Source: Tulasnella sp. 424
Taxonomy: Eukaryota; Basidiomycota; Agaricomycetes; Cantharellales; Tulasnellaceae
Direction of reading: 5' to 3'
DNA length: 64,000 nt
Assembly: GCA_019633425.1 (NCBI GenBank)
Contig: WSUB01000132.1
Span: 55,746 to 119,745 of the forward strand
Made by a program: the position numbers and the translations under genes. Position 1 is the stretch's first letter. Each line of letters starts with the position of its first letter. Below, in pieces: positions 10,924-22,180 of this stretch. Under the pieces are notes generated by a model that saw nothing but the letters and a program-made list of their open reading frames with translations, did no database searches and was not told the DNA's origin.

Positions 10924-12622
10924 TATCCGCTCTGAAAGAGGAGGGAAAGGTAGGTGCAGAGCGGATGGTGAGTGTGTTGGGTTGATGGAGTTATAGAGAT
11001 GGGTTGAATGCCATATAGAGCAAGGGTCTTTGTGTGTATGTGGGGTGAGGGCGGACAGAGGTGAGATTTAGGCCTGGACTGAAAGGACTGCTATTTAGAT
11101 CATGACCACCACCCCCGACCCCTTTGACATCCGGAGCCAGAAGAGCTCATGTCTAAGGAGGTCATCGGAAAGAGAGTTAATGCTCACCAAGCAAGCTTGC
11201 GTTGTTGATTACAGAACGGCGTGAGGGTCAGTCGGCGACCCGGGGCCCGCGATACGTTTTTGCTTTCACGCGCGGCCTCGACTCTGAATTGATCCTGGGT
11301 GTGCTTCGCTTCCGTGGAAGGCTAATAGGCCAGATGGAATGACTGACGTATGAACCAAGCCGAAGTGGTAAAAACAAGCTGATGATAGAGTAATAGAATG
11401 CGGGCCGGGTGACGGGAGAGAGATAGCGAAAAAAGGCCTAGGGGAGGCGCCGAGGTGGGAGGTGTCTGGATGTGTCTGGGAGTTGTATATAAGAACGCCT
11501 CAGGAATGTTCACACATGAATGGTACGAGGTGGTCTCATCCGACAGAAAAGCGAGGTTAAAGTGGTTCGAGGTTACAGCAGCTGCGTTCTCAGACCACAG
11601 CGAAAAAGTCGTTCCACTCGGGTTGAGATCAGCGGAATTTCGTGCGGCCCCCTGAGCGATGCATCCCTCCTGCCGAGCATTCGGTTTTCCCTGTGGGCGT
11701 CTATCTCATGTCATCACTTCCCCTTTAAAACACAAACATCGCCAGCAAACATGTAGACGACGGTTTCAACAACAGGAGAACATAATGGGATTCGCCTACG
11801 ACAAGGGTTTGAGAGAGTGCTTCACATATCCGCAACACCCTCAATTCCAAGGTTGATGCAACCCGGCCTCAACCCCGAGGAGACGCGTCAGTATCCGGCT
11901 GGCTAACTGACTTTTACCCTGATTGGTTTGGTGCGTCGAACACGAAGACAGAGAACGCGCGCGTGTCCAACTCAAAATCATTTGGCTGATTAAAACAGTG
12001 CCCCCTTCGCCTTATCCAGCAGGCTATCGCGAGGCCAAGAGCACAGTCGTTCACGGAAGACGAAATCCAGAATTCGAAACCTTCGCGATCTCCGAATCAC
12101 ACAGAACCCGGCCACCCGCGGGCCTGGCTCAATGTGCCAAGTCTCACACCCCGCGGCGTATCATGCCCGACTCCCCAATCGTACGTTGACTTTTTGATTC
12201 CGTTTGGACTTTGTAAAAATAAACTGCCAAGTGCGACAGGGATACCCACACTCGCTGCATAGCCGAGGAGTCCACTTGTCCCTCCCGAGTCCTGTTGCCA
12301 GAGTCATGAGCAATCGCAACACCGTCGCCCCACTTCACGGACAAAGGCCGAGTCGGTCATCACGGGAGGGGTCGGCTAGGTGGAGGGCGTTATAGCCTTT
12401 TTGGCGTGGGCAACGGCGTCCGCGCGGCCCTCTGGTTGCACCCCGACAACGGGGTCTTCGGCTTCCACTATCGCCGGCCGGGAAAGATAACCACAGCCCA
12501 CATCTCGGATCCAAGAATTCTCAACAAGCATCGAAATTTCCAATGACTAACCAGAAACCATGTAAACATTTAACATATACGAGAACGTTCTCTTTTGCCT
12601 CCGCTCCTTGCCCGTGGCTTTG
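10924..12622. other. intergenic 1.7 kb
   Basis: It lies upstream of the membrane-protein gene and downstream of TSC1, both on the minus strand. Open frames are short, overlap on both strands and show no domain. I see no tRNA, repeat or mobile element. It presumably holds the promoter of the membrane-protein gene. Confidence 0.5.
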
Positions 12623-15600
12623 TCACGAGCCAAACGACCCGCTTGACGAGCCATAATCCGGAATGAACGATCGCGGAGTATGAATCGAACCCCTCCTCCC
12701 AGCTCGGTGCATCTCGGCTCTCAACACCTCAACCATCGCTTCCAGTTCTTCTACTTTCTCTTCCAATTCACGTTTTTGGGACTAAAAACGAAGACGGTGT
12801 GTAAGCGAACGAATCGAGGAAAACCAAAACCCGGACAAAGCTACGCACCTTGACCTCCAAATGCTCCGTCTCCAGCTGCAAGAACCTCTCGTGGCTCATG
12901 ATACTAACAGGAGATTGATTCGCAAACGATCGCGAATGTCGATGTGTTGAACCCGTTGGGGATATCGCGCGTCCCTCTGAAGACCGGAGCAAGCGACGTT
13001 GCTCGCTAATGGAAATGCATCAGTAATTCAATATACGTCTCTCAGTTTCTCAGCAGCGTGTATGAGGAGGGGGCGGAGCGCAGAGCCTCACTTGTTAAGT
13101 TCCTCCAGAGCCTGGTTCGACCCCTCGAGACTCTGTATGGTCAACTCCAATTTCGCGTTATCGCTCAGTATAGCTTGCATCCGGTCTTTTTGTTCTCGAT
13201 ATTCGTGCATCTCGGGAGAGTCGTCCCTAAAAGTTGCAATTTTACCATCATCGTTAAAGAGGATTGTACACAACAAGTACCAGGAAACGCGAAAGGAGGG
13301 AGAGGAGATTACCCACCACATCAGCTGCCGTTTCGTCATATCCTCGATCTTTTTCTCGTAATCTCGAATTTGCATGACTTTGGGCATCACTTCGTCCAAT
13401 TGGTTTTGCAAGTTGAACCGCCTAGAACAGAAGGAATTGAGTTGGGTCAACGAGGACGCTGCGCACACAGCCCAAGAGAGATGGATTGGCGGAAACTTAC
13501 GCGTTCTCGGTTTCGTCCATGATAGCACGCTGCTTCTCAACCATCCTCTAAAGAGCCCCACCCGCAAGAATGGAACGAACAAGGTTCGTCAGCAACCACC
13601 TAAACCTTCTTGGGGGGTGACGTTCTCGCACCTTGGCCTCAATAACCTCCCCTCTCAACTCCGTCGCCTCACTAGCCCAGCTCTTCTTCTCCTCTCTGTG
13701 CTTTGTTAACTTATCCTGTAAGTAGTCCACGTACTCCTTTTGCTTCGCTTTAGCAGAAGCCGACTCCAATTTCAGACTCTTCAGCTCATCTCGAGCTTGT
13801 TGGAGCATTTTGCTCGTAGCCCTGACGCGGTTGTACTTTTGAGACGCATTCAAACGAGTTCAGTGTTTTATTCTTTTCGAACAGAACCCCAAACGCCGGA
13901 AAAACAAAGCATCTCACCAAATTCTGCCTCTCAGCTTCCTCACTCCTCGCTACGATCCGATCCCGGTGCAGTTTGCCCATATGGCTCAAATGCTGTTTCT
14001 TCAACCAAAGCTCGAAATTCAACTCGTTCCTCAATAGCAAGACTTCTCGCTGCAAACTCGAAATCGCGTGGTGCGGTTCGACGGATAGAACACCAACTCC
14101 AGCCGAAATCGGGATCGCGTTCGAAGTGGAAGTGACGTCCACCGTCGACCCACCCACCCCGAGGACGCCCCCGAATTCTGCTATACCGCCGAAGGATTTG
14201 AACCTGAGCCGCGGAGAGGGTCCGATTGGAGGCGTCACAGGCACAGATGCAGCAACTCCGGGGGGACTGCCAGGCTGCATTAAAGGGGTGTTGGGGTCCG
14301 ACGTCCCGCCGCTCTCGAAGTCGACGTAATGCAGTCGAGGAGAGAGGTGCGTCACGTCAGGGGTCTGACTTTCCGATATCGATGCTGAACTGGCGCTGAC
14401 TTGCTCCTGTATCGGTGGAGACGTGATGGGTTCGACGGCGGAGGATTTGAGTGCTACGTGGGTCGCGACGAGCTCCTGAATCGGTGGGGATGGGTTCCGG
14501 TTCGTCGGATCCACGGTCGGTGGTTCGATGATCTCGTGTTCGTCTCCAGGGAGAGGGCCTATCATTGATGCTGAAGATTCTTCCTTGCGTAGTGGCTGAA
14601 CGGCTTGCACGGACTTGAGCGCTTCCTTGGGAGTAGCCACCCCGGACCCGGGGGATAACACCGGAGGAGGTAAAGCCAAATCCACTGTCGTCGTGCTTGC
14701 TCCTTTGGTTCCGGATGTACCACCGCCACCGTGTTTCCTGCCACCTCGACCAGGTAATGCAGCAGCAGCGTTCTTGACGTCCAAGGAAATGCACTGGGAG
14801 ACGAGCCCCGCAACGTCCATCCCGTCGGTGTTCCAACGCGTGTAGTCGCTCATTTCGGCTGCGCTGTCGAGAAGGATGATGGATGGGTGAATGACGTGTG
14901 TTCGAAGGACAGGCTAATATGTTTCCAACTTGCGTTTAGTGTCGAGGGAATGGCGACCAGTAGGGAGGAGCATTGTACGTTACCTTGATTCTAGACCGAA
15001 CTTCGTCCTCGTCGATAATCTCATCCCAGTCGTCGGTATATGGCGACTTGAGTCCAAAGGTTTGCAACATCTTTATGGGTCGTCGGAGGAATGATAAAAC
15101 AGTTGTGGGCCATAGGCCATATAGGAACTGGAAGTATAGCCGGGCATCCGGTGCGGGCGCCGCAGCTTGCAAATCAAACGATGACTCTGAGCGGTTGAAG
15201 CCTATCAGCGAGCGGAATTTTCCAGTCAATGATACGGCCAGACCGACCTAAACGAGTCCAGGTGACGTCAGCAGCCAACTTTGGCGACGCAGACTCTCCT
15301 CCGGGTACTTCCGTTGCTGTGTCACTTCCACTGCCCACGAAAAAAGTCGACGTCTCGATTGTAGCCGACATTGGCTGAGCTAAAGGCATCGCCCTTTCCT
15401 TCCAACATATCACCCTGCACAGTATACTCAATAGCCTGGGCAAGCTGTCGTTGAGCACTTTAGGCGACTTCCAAGCCATTTGCGGGAGCAGCATAATCAA
15501 GACGCTGATTCCGACGCTGACAAGCGTGGTGGACAAGTCGAGTTGAAGAGAGGTTAAGAGGGAAGAGTAGAGTTGGGATTCGGCCAAGTCGGTGACAGAT

Positions 15601-16331
15601 AGTTCAGGGATGCGGGCTAGCTGGCTTAGGAGGGCCATAAGCTGAAGGCGAGAACGAGGGTTTTGGAAGGCAACATCGAGTTGAGAGAAGAGTTCCTGGA
15701 AGGACGAAAGATACGGCCCTTAATGCAGCTGGTTTGAAATATGAACCACCCTCCTGCTCACCTTAGGCCGCTGGATGGCATCCGCCAACAGTGTTTCCTC
15801 CAAGTTTTCCTTCCAGCATCTCTGTCGCTCCTGCTCTGCCTGATCCATCGCCATGTGCTCAATCATATCCTCCTTCGAACTCTCATTTACCACGTCCAGC
15901 AAGTATAGGTCTATCAACATTCTCCTAAAGCTCGCCGTCTTCGGATGTGCATCGTCCGACAGACCATGCAGAACCAACTCCTTGGCTTCTCGCACACTCT
16001 GTCGAGGTAGCTTGGGTGTTCTGAAGCTGCTCCTCAGCACAAGATCGAACCATGTTGTAATTACCGATAAAGGCGGTAGAACTGGGAGTAGTGCATGAAG
16101 GGTGGAGACGAAACCGGCGAATTGGAGGGTGTTATTGACGTCGATTGAGGATGTTGAGATTTCTTGAAGGTATTCTTCGAGCTCTGCTACGGATTCTGGT
16201 GATGGTTGAGACTTCGAGAACTGAGCGACCAGCGGAAGGAAGGTTGATAGGGTTGGGTCACCACCGCCCGTGAGCGCCTGCCTCATGCGAGTCGCAATTT
16301 CTTGCGGAGGAAGGGCATCTGATGATGCCAT
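12623..16331 (-). CDS. TSC1: hamartin, TSC complex subunit 1
   Basis: There are ten exons on the minus strand: 16331-15762, 15695-15248, 15201-14984, 14913-13918, 13835-13632, 13547-13501, 13421-13317, 13226-13092, 13005-12849 and 12781-12623. Every junction closes in phase, giving 1012 aa. The N-terminal half is the helical hamartin domain; LPRLLSILCRVICWKE and YFQFLYGLWP (about residues 362-371) are family hallmarks, followed by HPSIILL. A Ser/Pro-rich linker leads to a C-terminal coiled coil (about 700-960) beginning LQREVLLLRNELN. Hamartin partners Tsc2/tuberin, the GAP for Rheb, so the complex restrains TOR signalling. The intron at 15202-15247 (46 nt) is the shortest and the donor GTGGGT at 13316 is atypical; both are needed for continuity. 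Family assignment is firm; small splice details less so. Confidence 0.9.
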
Positions 16332-16914
16332 ATTCTTAGTTTGGTGTTTCCCGAGTGTCTAGGAGCTCTGTCAGTCTGAATTCTGACTTTTTTTAAGAGG
16401 CGGTTTGCAAGGGCGTGGTGGGTGTAAAATCACGAATGGTGTCTTGCCGGTTATCGCATGGATGTGGCGGAGATGTTGGAGGGGGATGGGAAAATCTATT
16501 CATGATGAAGTCCGTTGCAACCGCTTATATCCGAAACGGTTGAGTTCGCTTGGTCCGTTCCACGCCCTTTGCGCGCAAAAGGGAATGCATGACGAAAACC
16601 TTTATTAGGTGAAGGAGCATATCGCTTCAAAACGTCACAACGGAAACACTCTGACGGGCGGAATGCCGCAGACGAAGAAACGACGTCTCGCGGTCTCTTG
16701 CACACCTGCAAAAGGTTTGATGAGCAAGGGAATGCTCCGTTCCGACCACGCGATCGAGCACCGGAGACCTCTGCGTGTGTGAATAAAAATGATTAGCGAC
16801 ACTGCGACAGGAACTGCGTCTGAACTCCTTAAACCGTGCGATACTCAGACCTCGGACAATCGCTTTCACAGCCTTGACCTGTCACCTAGCCCTAACAGAC
16901 AAATCTCTCTCGCA
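16332..16914. promoter_or_regulatory. divergent promoter between TSC1 and the 16.9-kb gene
   Basis: The start codons of the two genes point away from each other across 583 bp, so both promoters must lie here. No specific element was identified. Confidence 0.55.
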
Positions 16915-18335
16915 ATGCAGCTCTTAAAAAGTCGGCTCTCAACGGGTAACATCAACGTCTGATGCTAATATATGTCTTCTCAGTAGATCGAAATGACGTC
17001 CCCACGTGGGGCTCACCATACGAGCAAAGACTTTATCACAGGCAGTATTACGATCTAGAGAGGCACCGCATCAGCTGGATGGTGAAACAGAAAGGTGTAC
17101 GCCATATCGTACTTCCCCAGGCAGATGCGGAAGTCTTCGAGGGTGTGATTCAGATCTACGACCGCGTTGAGAAACTTGCTTGGGAGAGCTCGGATTCATA
17201 CTTCGTGCTTGCCCGGAAGTATGTTGGCCTCGTTTTGGACCAAGTCATCATGTCATATGTCATGGGGGAGCAGCAGCAATTTATGGGCTTTACAGCGTCT
17301 CTCGAAACGCTGTGGAGATCCAGCAACTATGGTATGGATGTCATGCATCTTAGTCGGGGAGCGAATTACATCAAAGGGGCAGCCACATCATCAAACGAAT
17401 TCGAATTCACTGAGCAGCCGAACAAACTCACTCTAGACCCTCTTCAACTACTTCCACCATTGCCGGCTGAGTTTAATGATCTTGAAGGTGCGTCATGCTA
17501 AGCTGTTTCGCGTTTCGACAGATAGCTGAAGAGGATGGACGTGTAGACGCGCTACGTTTGCACATCCGGCACACAAGCCCGTCTGTAACGGTAAGACGCT
17601 CGTCAAATGTCTGTTTTATGGTCCGAGGATCGTTTATTATACTCCCCGAAGCCGATTGCATGCAATCAAGGAGAGATGGAGATGGAGGAAACTATGATCG
17701 AGAGAGAGGTAAGCGCGCAAACTCATCACGGGATGAAAGCAAGAATCTAACGCATCTGCCTGAGCCGCATCAAATCCGAAGCAACGAGAGCGACTTTCAG
17801 GGCCCGATAGCTCCAGGGGAGGAATACACTCACAAGCGTGTGCAGGCTCTCCACATCAGTGAGGACGAAACCGACCGTCCAGCATCGCAGGAACCGGTTC
17901 TCGGGGCAATCTTGGGATCAATGCGAGAGGTAGCAATCGCGCACATGGAGTGGAAGGCGTGCCGTACTGTCGAAAACGCCGTGAGTCGATGTGTGTAAGG
18001 CCAATCGGCGAGACGTGCTCAAACTATGCCTGGGATTCTGCAGAGATTTGTCGTGTGGACGATTCGCGCGCATCTTGTGCAATGTACCTTCGAGCGCATG
18101 GAGGTGTTTGACAGGGAGGTGATTCAAATCTAGCTCTATTTGCGCGAACAGAACACAGCTGATCTTTTCCATGTGGAATGAACAGTGGGTCGAGGAGATG
18201 CTTACAATCCTCCGCCAAATCTGGGAGACGCAGGCCCGTGAGGAAGAAACTACAAACGAAGACCAGGATGTTCGGTACATTGCAAAATATGCCCCACAAC
18301 TAATCGACGTCCTTTCACGCATTCTTACTAATTAA
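16915..18335 (+). CDS. hypothetical protein, unrecognised multi-exon gene
   Basis: The model has exons 16915-16945, 16984-17487, 17526-17980, 18044-18118 and 18159-18335, all in phase, giving 413 aa. The 38-nt first and second introns are very short but required for the frame. Strong donors at 17591 (gtaaga) and 17711 (gtaagc) suggest that exon 3 may really be three exons, removing Arg/Ser-rich sequence while keeping the frame. The product is soluble-looking and helical: an aromatic N-terminal region (RQYYDLERHRISW), a stretch around GEEYTHKRVQALHISEDE, and a well-formed last exon (SMWNEQWVEEMLTILRQIW). I do not recognise a family. It is head to head with TSC1 but unrelated in sequence. Confidence 0.6.
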
Positions 18336-18560
18336 TGTCCAAAATAAAATTGCATCGCTCGCTAATGATGAGAAAGGATTACGGTTTTTTTACTCCATTA
18401 CATTATCAAAAGGCCTTGAAAGCCTCGCTCATTTGAGCTTCCTCCGAAATTGTCTTTAGCCATGCTCTGGACGGCGTCGTCCACAATCTCCTCCACATCC
18501 CCACTCTCAATCAAAGCTATTCCGATAGACCTTGGTATAGATCCAAACTTGCGGCTAGTA

Positions 18561-19987
18561 CTACCCTCTCTCGGGGCCCGGTAAGTCCTCCGCAAATCCC
18601 TCGGCTCGAGATTCGAGCCGACCGACAAGACGGGGTCCGTGGCCTTCTCTGGCCGAACCGGGACCGGCGTCATCTTCGAACTCCCAAAGCCGACCTTCCG
18701 GGTCAATGAAGGTTTCCAAAAGTGGGCACCGTGTTTTACACTCGATTATATCCTCCATTTCGAGTCCGATGTCCACATTGAACTGGGAATTAAAGGCTTC
18801 ATAGCAAACCTCCAGCTGGCGGAGCCGCGACAGTACCCGAGCCGCTTCGGTGACCTACATGGAAACTAGTAAGATCATTAAGAAAGAGAAGACGAATCAG
18901 AAACGTACTTGATTAAAGAGTTGTTTTGCCTCAGATGGCACCTTCTGAAACAGGATGATTCCGACGTTGAGCTTCTGAACATTCGGGAACAGAGCCAAAA
19001 TACGCGGAAGATTTAACCAAATCTCCTCCTCGCCCCTTTTAACACTCAATGTGAGATTTTGGATAGAAGCTCTTCTCGGCGCTGGTAAACCCTCCAATGT
19101 ACGCATGATTTGCCGGTGGAAACCCCACCAACCGGTGAGGCTCAGGCTCTCGAGTCGGTGAGCCGCGGGTAGGAAGGCTGCAGCCATGTCTTGGCGGGCT
19201 GTCAAAGACTTGAGGTTTGGGATGTCTGAATCTTGAATGCTTGATCGGATGTTGTATGGGGTTCCGGCCAGAATCACCCGAAGTTCTGAGAACGCAAAGC
19301 TCTCGAGGAGTGGCTGAGCTCGTAAAATGGCGAGGAGGCGGGAACCCAACTCGTTTCTCGCACCAAGCGTACAACAGAACCTGTCAGGATCCTCCTTGGA
19401 GGGCACCTCAATTTCGAGGTCGATAAGCTTCATCTTGGAGATTGTCTCGCGAAGACGGGCCGCCTCAGCGGTGCGCGCCTCCAACTTGGTCCAACTGCAA
19501 TCCCCTGAGACGCGTAACGAAACGATGTTCCTGGCCAGAGCCAGCGCGTCCATTCCATCGGGACTGAGGATCTGTGGCATCTCTTCATTCCATCCCTCCC
19601 ACTTGTTGAACCAGCTGACATCGATCTCTAGGCGTCGGACCTGAAGGGCTAAATCCGGCCGGCAGGCGAAGGTTTCCAAGAGGCGTAACGACCGGCGTGT
19701 CTGCCCAGAAAGCGAGATCTCTTCATAAAGACATTGCTCGCATATAGGACGGAGGCGTTGGTTGATGAAGAGTTTCCGAATGCAGGCCATGGACAGGAAC
19801 GAGATGATCCGAAATAGCAGTTCATTAGGTAGGCTGAGGAGGTTGATGGACAGCCCTCCTATGCCTTTCTCGCTGATGTTGGGCGGTGAGACCTGTGGCA
19901 ATGGATGCTATTCAATTCCTCAGCAGCGAGGGAACTCGGAGACACAACACATACCTGCACGTCCTCTGTAAGGTTTTGATCAACCAT
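18561..19987 (-). CDS. F-box/LRR-like protein 3 (local F-box family)
   Basis: The exons (minus strand) are 19987-19955, 19892-18909 and 18854-18561, all in phase 0, giving 436 aa. A short first exon encodes 11 residues, a layout shared with F-box genes 4, 5 and 6. The F-box is LPNELLFRIISFL near residue 29, followed by the family motif ICEQCLYEEI. The middle is leucine-rich (LPRILALFPNVQKL). The last exon holds the conserved tail (CPLLETF, RLWEFED, PRLVGRLE). It is an SCF substrate-receptor candidate by family knowledge, substrate unknown. No lesion is seen, so it is probably functional. Confidence 0.87.
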
Positions 19988-20466
19988 GATAGCTAGCAAC
20001 GAGCCTAGGTACTTTATATGAGTGATGGAAACAGAAGGGGAGGGATGAGGTTGGTGGTTGGTCTTTCTGCGATTTTATCGAGCCCAGTGGCTGTGCGGGG
20101 TTATGTCGCAACCCTGAACACCGCTTATGTGCACTGACACATCCACCGATATGTCCACCGAGAGATACAGAGTGAGGTCTACCCTACTTCATTCATGCTG
20201 CAACACCTATGATATCAACAATGGGCTTGTATCAATGATCCTTCCCAAGACAAACGGCTGTCCTAACCGACCTCGGGACATCGCTGATGGTCTAATGTCA
20301 ACAGCAGGTTGGTTCAGGTGCACAAAGAGTGAAACTTACATTAGCAATACTGTCACCCTACTGGTTTACGTGTGGAGCTGGCAGACCCTTTCTCAGCCTA
20401 CGGAAACTAGGTTCCAGCTGACCGGGAGTAGGGACGAACCCTCCTGTTCTCCCGGAACGTCCGAGT

Positions 20467-21745
20467 CTACAGCTTGCCTTGACATTCAATGAACGTCTCT
20501 AGCAGCGGGCAGATCGTTTTAATGTGCGCAACGAACTCTGTTCCTACTTCAGAATTGACTTGGCTAAATGCTTCGAATCGAAGCTCTAGAATCCGTAATG
20601 ATGGAAGGACGTGAAGATTGAGCGAGATCTAGAGCAACAATCATTTAATGCAAGTTTCATGACACTAATGCGACTCGCACCTTGTCGAAGTAATAAATTG
20701 CGGGCTCCGCGTCGCTCCTTGCATGGATCATGATGCACAGATCCTCCAGGTTCGGAAAAAGAGTGAAGATTTTGTCGAGGTTGCCCCAAACCCACTCATC
20801 CCCATACCACACGTCAAAGCGGAAGCGCCCAAGCGAGAAGCGAATCGAGGCTGAATTGATCTTTAACTGATAGAAGAGCTCTTCGCTCCAGTTCCAAATC
20901 GGCAATAGACGGAGGGATTCGAGACGGAAAGCGACCGCAGTGAAAGGTATGGCAAGCTTCGGGACGGTTTCTAGGGATTTGAGGTTAGGAAGATCCGCCG
21001 AACAAAGTGTGCTTTGGAGAGTGGATAGAAGCTCGTCTGAAAGGGAGGAGGATTTGATGAGCAGCTCTCCTAATAGTGGTTGGGCTTGTAACATTGTTTG
21101 GATTTCTGCCACAGCCTTGCGGTCCCAACCCTCCTCTGGCATAGGAGGCCCGAAGTCTCCGAAGCCTTCCATCGGATCCTCGATCAAGGAAATTGAAAGA
21201 CGTGCTAACTTCATGCTGGAGACTACACTGCGGATCCTGGCGTACTTTGGGGCGTGCATCCAGTTGCCAATATCATCCATACTTAGAGACTGGATGTTTC
21301 TGACTAGAGACAGGGCTTCGGCTCCGTCGGGCTTAAGGACGTCTGGGATTTCCTCGCTCGGTGCTCCCCACTTGTTGGCCCAGCTGACATCGATAGTCAG
21401 ATGACGAACATGCAGTGCCAGGTCGGGCCGTAGAATGAATGTCTCAAGGAGACGAAGGGACCTTCGAGGCTGGCCCGATAAGATAATCGTTTGGTAAAGA
21501 CACTGCTCGCAGATCGAACGGAGGTATCGGTTGATCATGACGTTTTGTCTGGCGGAAAAAGGTAAGTTTGAGATGATCTGCTTGAGGAGTTCAACGGGGA
21601 GATCCTGGAGACTTGTTGGCTGCATCGCCTTTATGTTGGCTTCAAATGATCCATTGGTGATTATAGCCTAGGTTTTTGATCCAATATGCATGTGGTCTGC
21701 TGCGTAAGGGCAAAGCGTGCTTACCTTAGCGGGATCTTCAGTCAT
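20467..21745 (-). CDS. F-box/LRR-like protein 4, shortened C-terminus
   Basis: The exons (minus strand) are 21745-21725, 21628-20681 and 20628-20467, all in phase 0, giving 376 aa. The F-box is LPVELLKQIISNL and the family motif ICEQCLYQTI follows. It is closely related to gene 5. The last exon follows the family to CPLLETFIECQGKL, then stops at TAG (20467-20469) where gene 5 reads TGG of the LW motif; a short indel follows. About 40 residues of the family tail are therefore missing, although sequence matching the tail and the ancestral stop survives to about 20354. The F-box and middle are intact, so the product may still work. Confidence 0.8.
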
Positions 21746-22114
21746 TATAGTGGAGAGGCGATGTCTGGCTTAGATTCCGCTGAGCCGTGGATTACTGGGG
21801 CGTAGGTGCGAGGCGTGACACGATTCCGGATACGGAGTTTGAACTCCGCGCTGTGGGAACCCATTTCGCAGACGCGTCCTGAAGGCTGTGCAGTAGACTT
21901 TGAACTAGAGCAAACTCAGGGTCTTCTTAGGAAGCAACGGCCTGGCACCTCATTAAACAACCAACGTGGCCCGATAAATATTAAACCAAGCAATCGATAA
22001 CTAGCGAGGGACTAGTCAGATCAGAGAGACTCGTCTATCCACGATTTTGATCGGATATATACATTGGTGAAGACTCTGAGTGGCTTTCTTAGAGAGAGCT
22101 TGCCAGATTGAATC

Positions 22115-22180
22115 CGTATTTCTACTGAAATGATAGCCACGTTGAGGAGGTTGAAACCATTTATACAGGAAAAGAGCTAA
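22115..22180 (-). pseudogene. orphan 3' end of the CFEM gene
   Basis: On the minus strand this repeats the last intron of the CFEM gene (ctgta.aaatggtt.ca.cctcctcaacgtgg) and its acceptor (catttcag followed by TAG instead of TAA). No CFEM coding exon lies upstream, so it is a fragment copied with the F-box unit. Confidence 0.6.

Larger units (their letters stand above)
20350..22180 (-). repeat. second tandem duplication, unit 1 (F-box gene 4)
   Basis: The unit spans F-box gene 4, its upstream region and a fragment matching the end of the CFEM gene (about 22115-22180). It aligns with 22181-24010 through coding and non-coding parts; for example 'gatatatacattggtgaagactctga' and 'cctgaaggctgtgcag' recur in both upstream regions. 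Confidence 0.78.
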
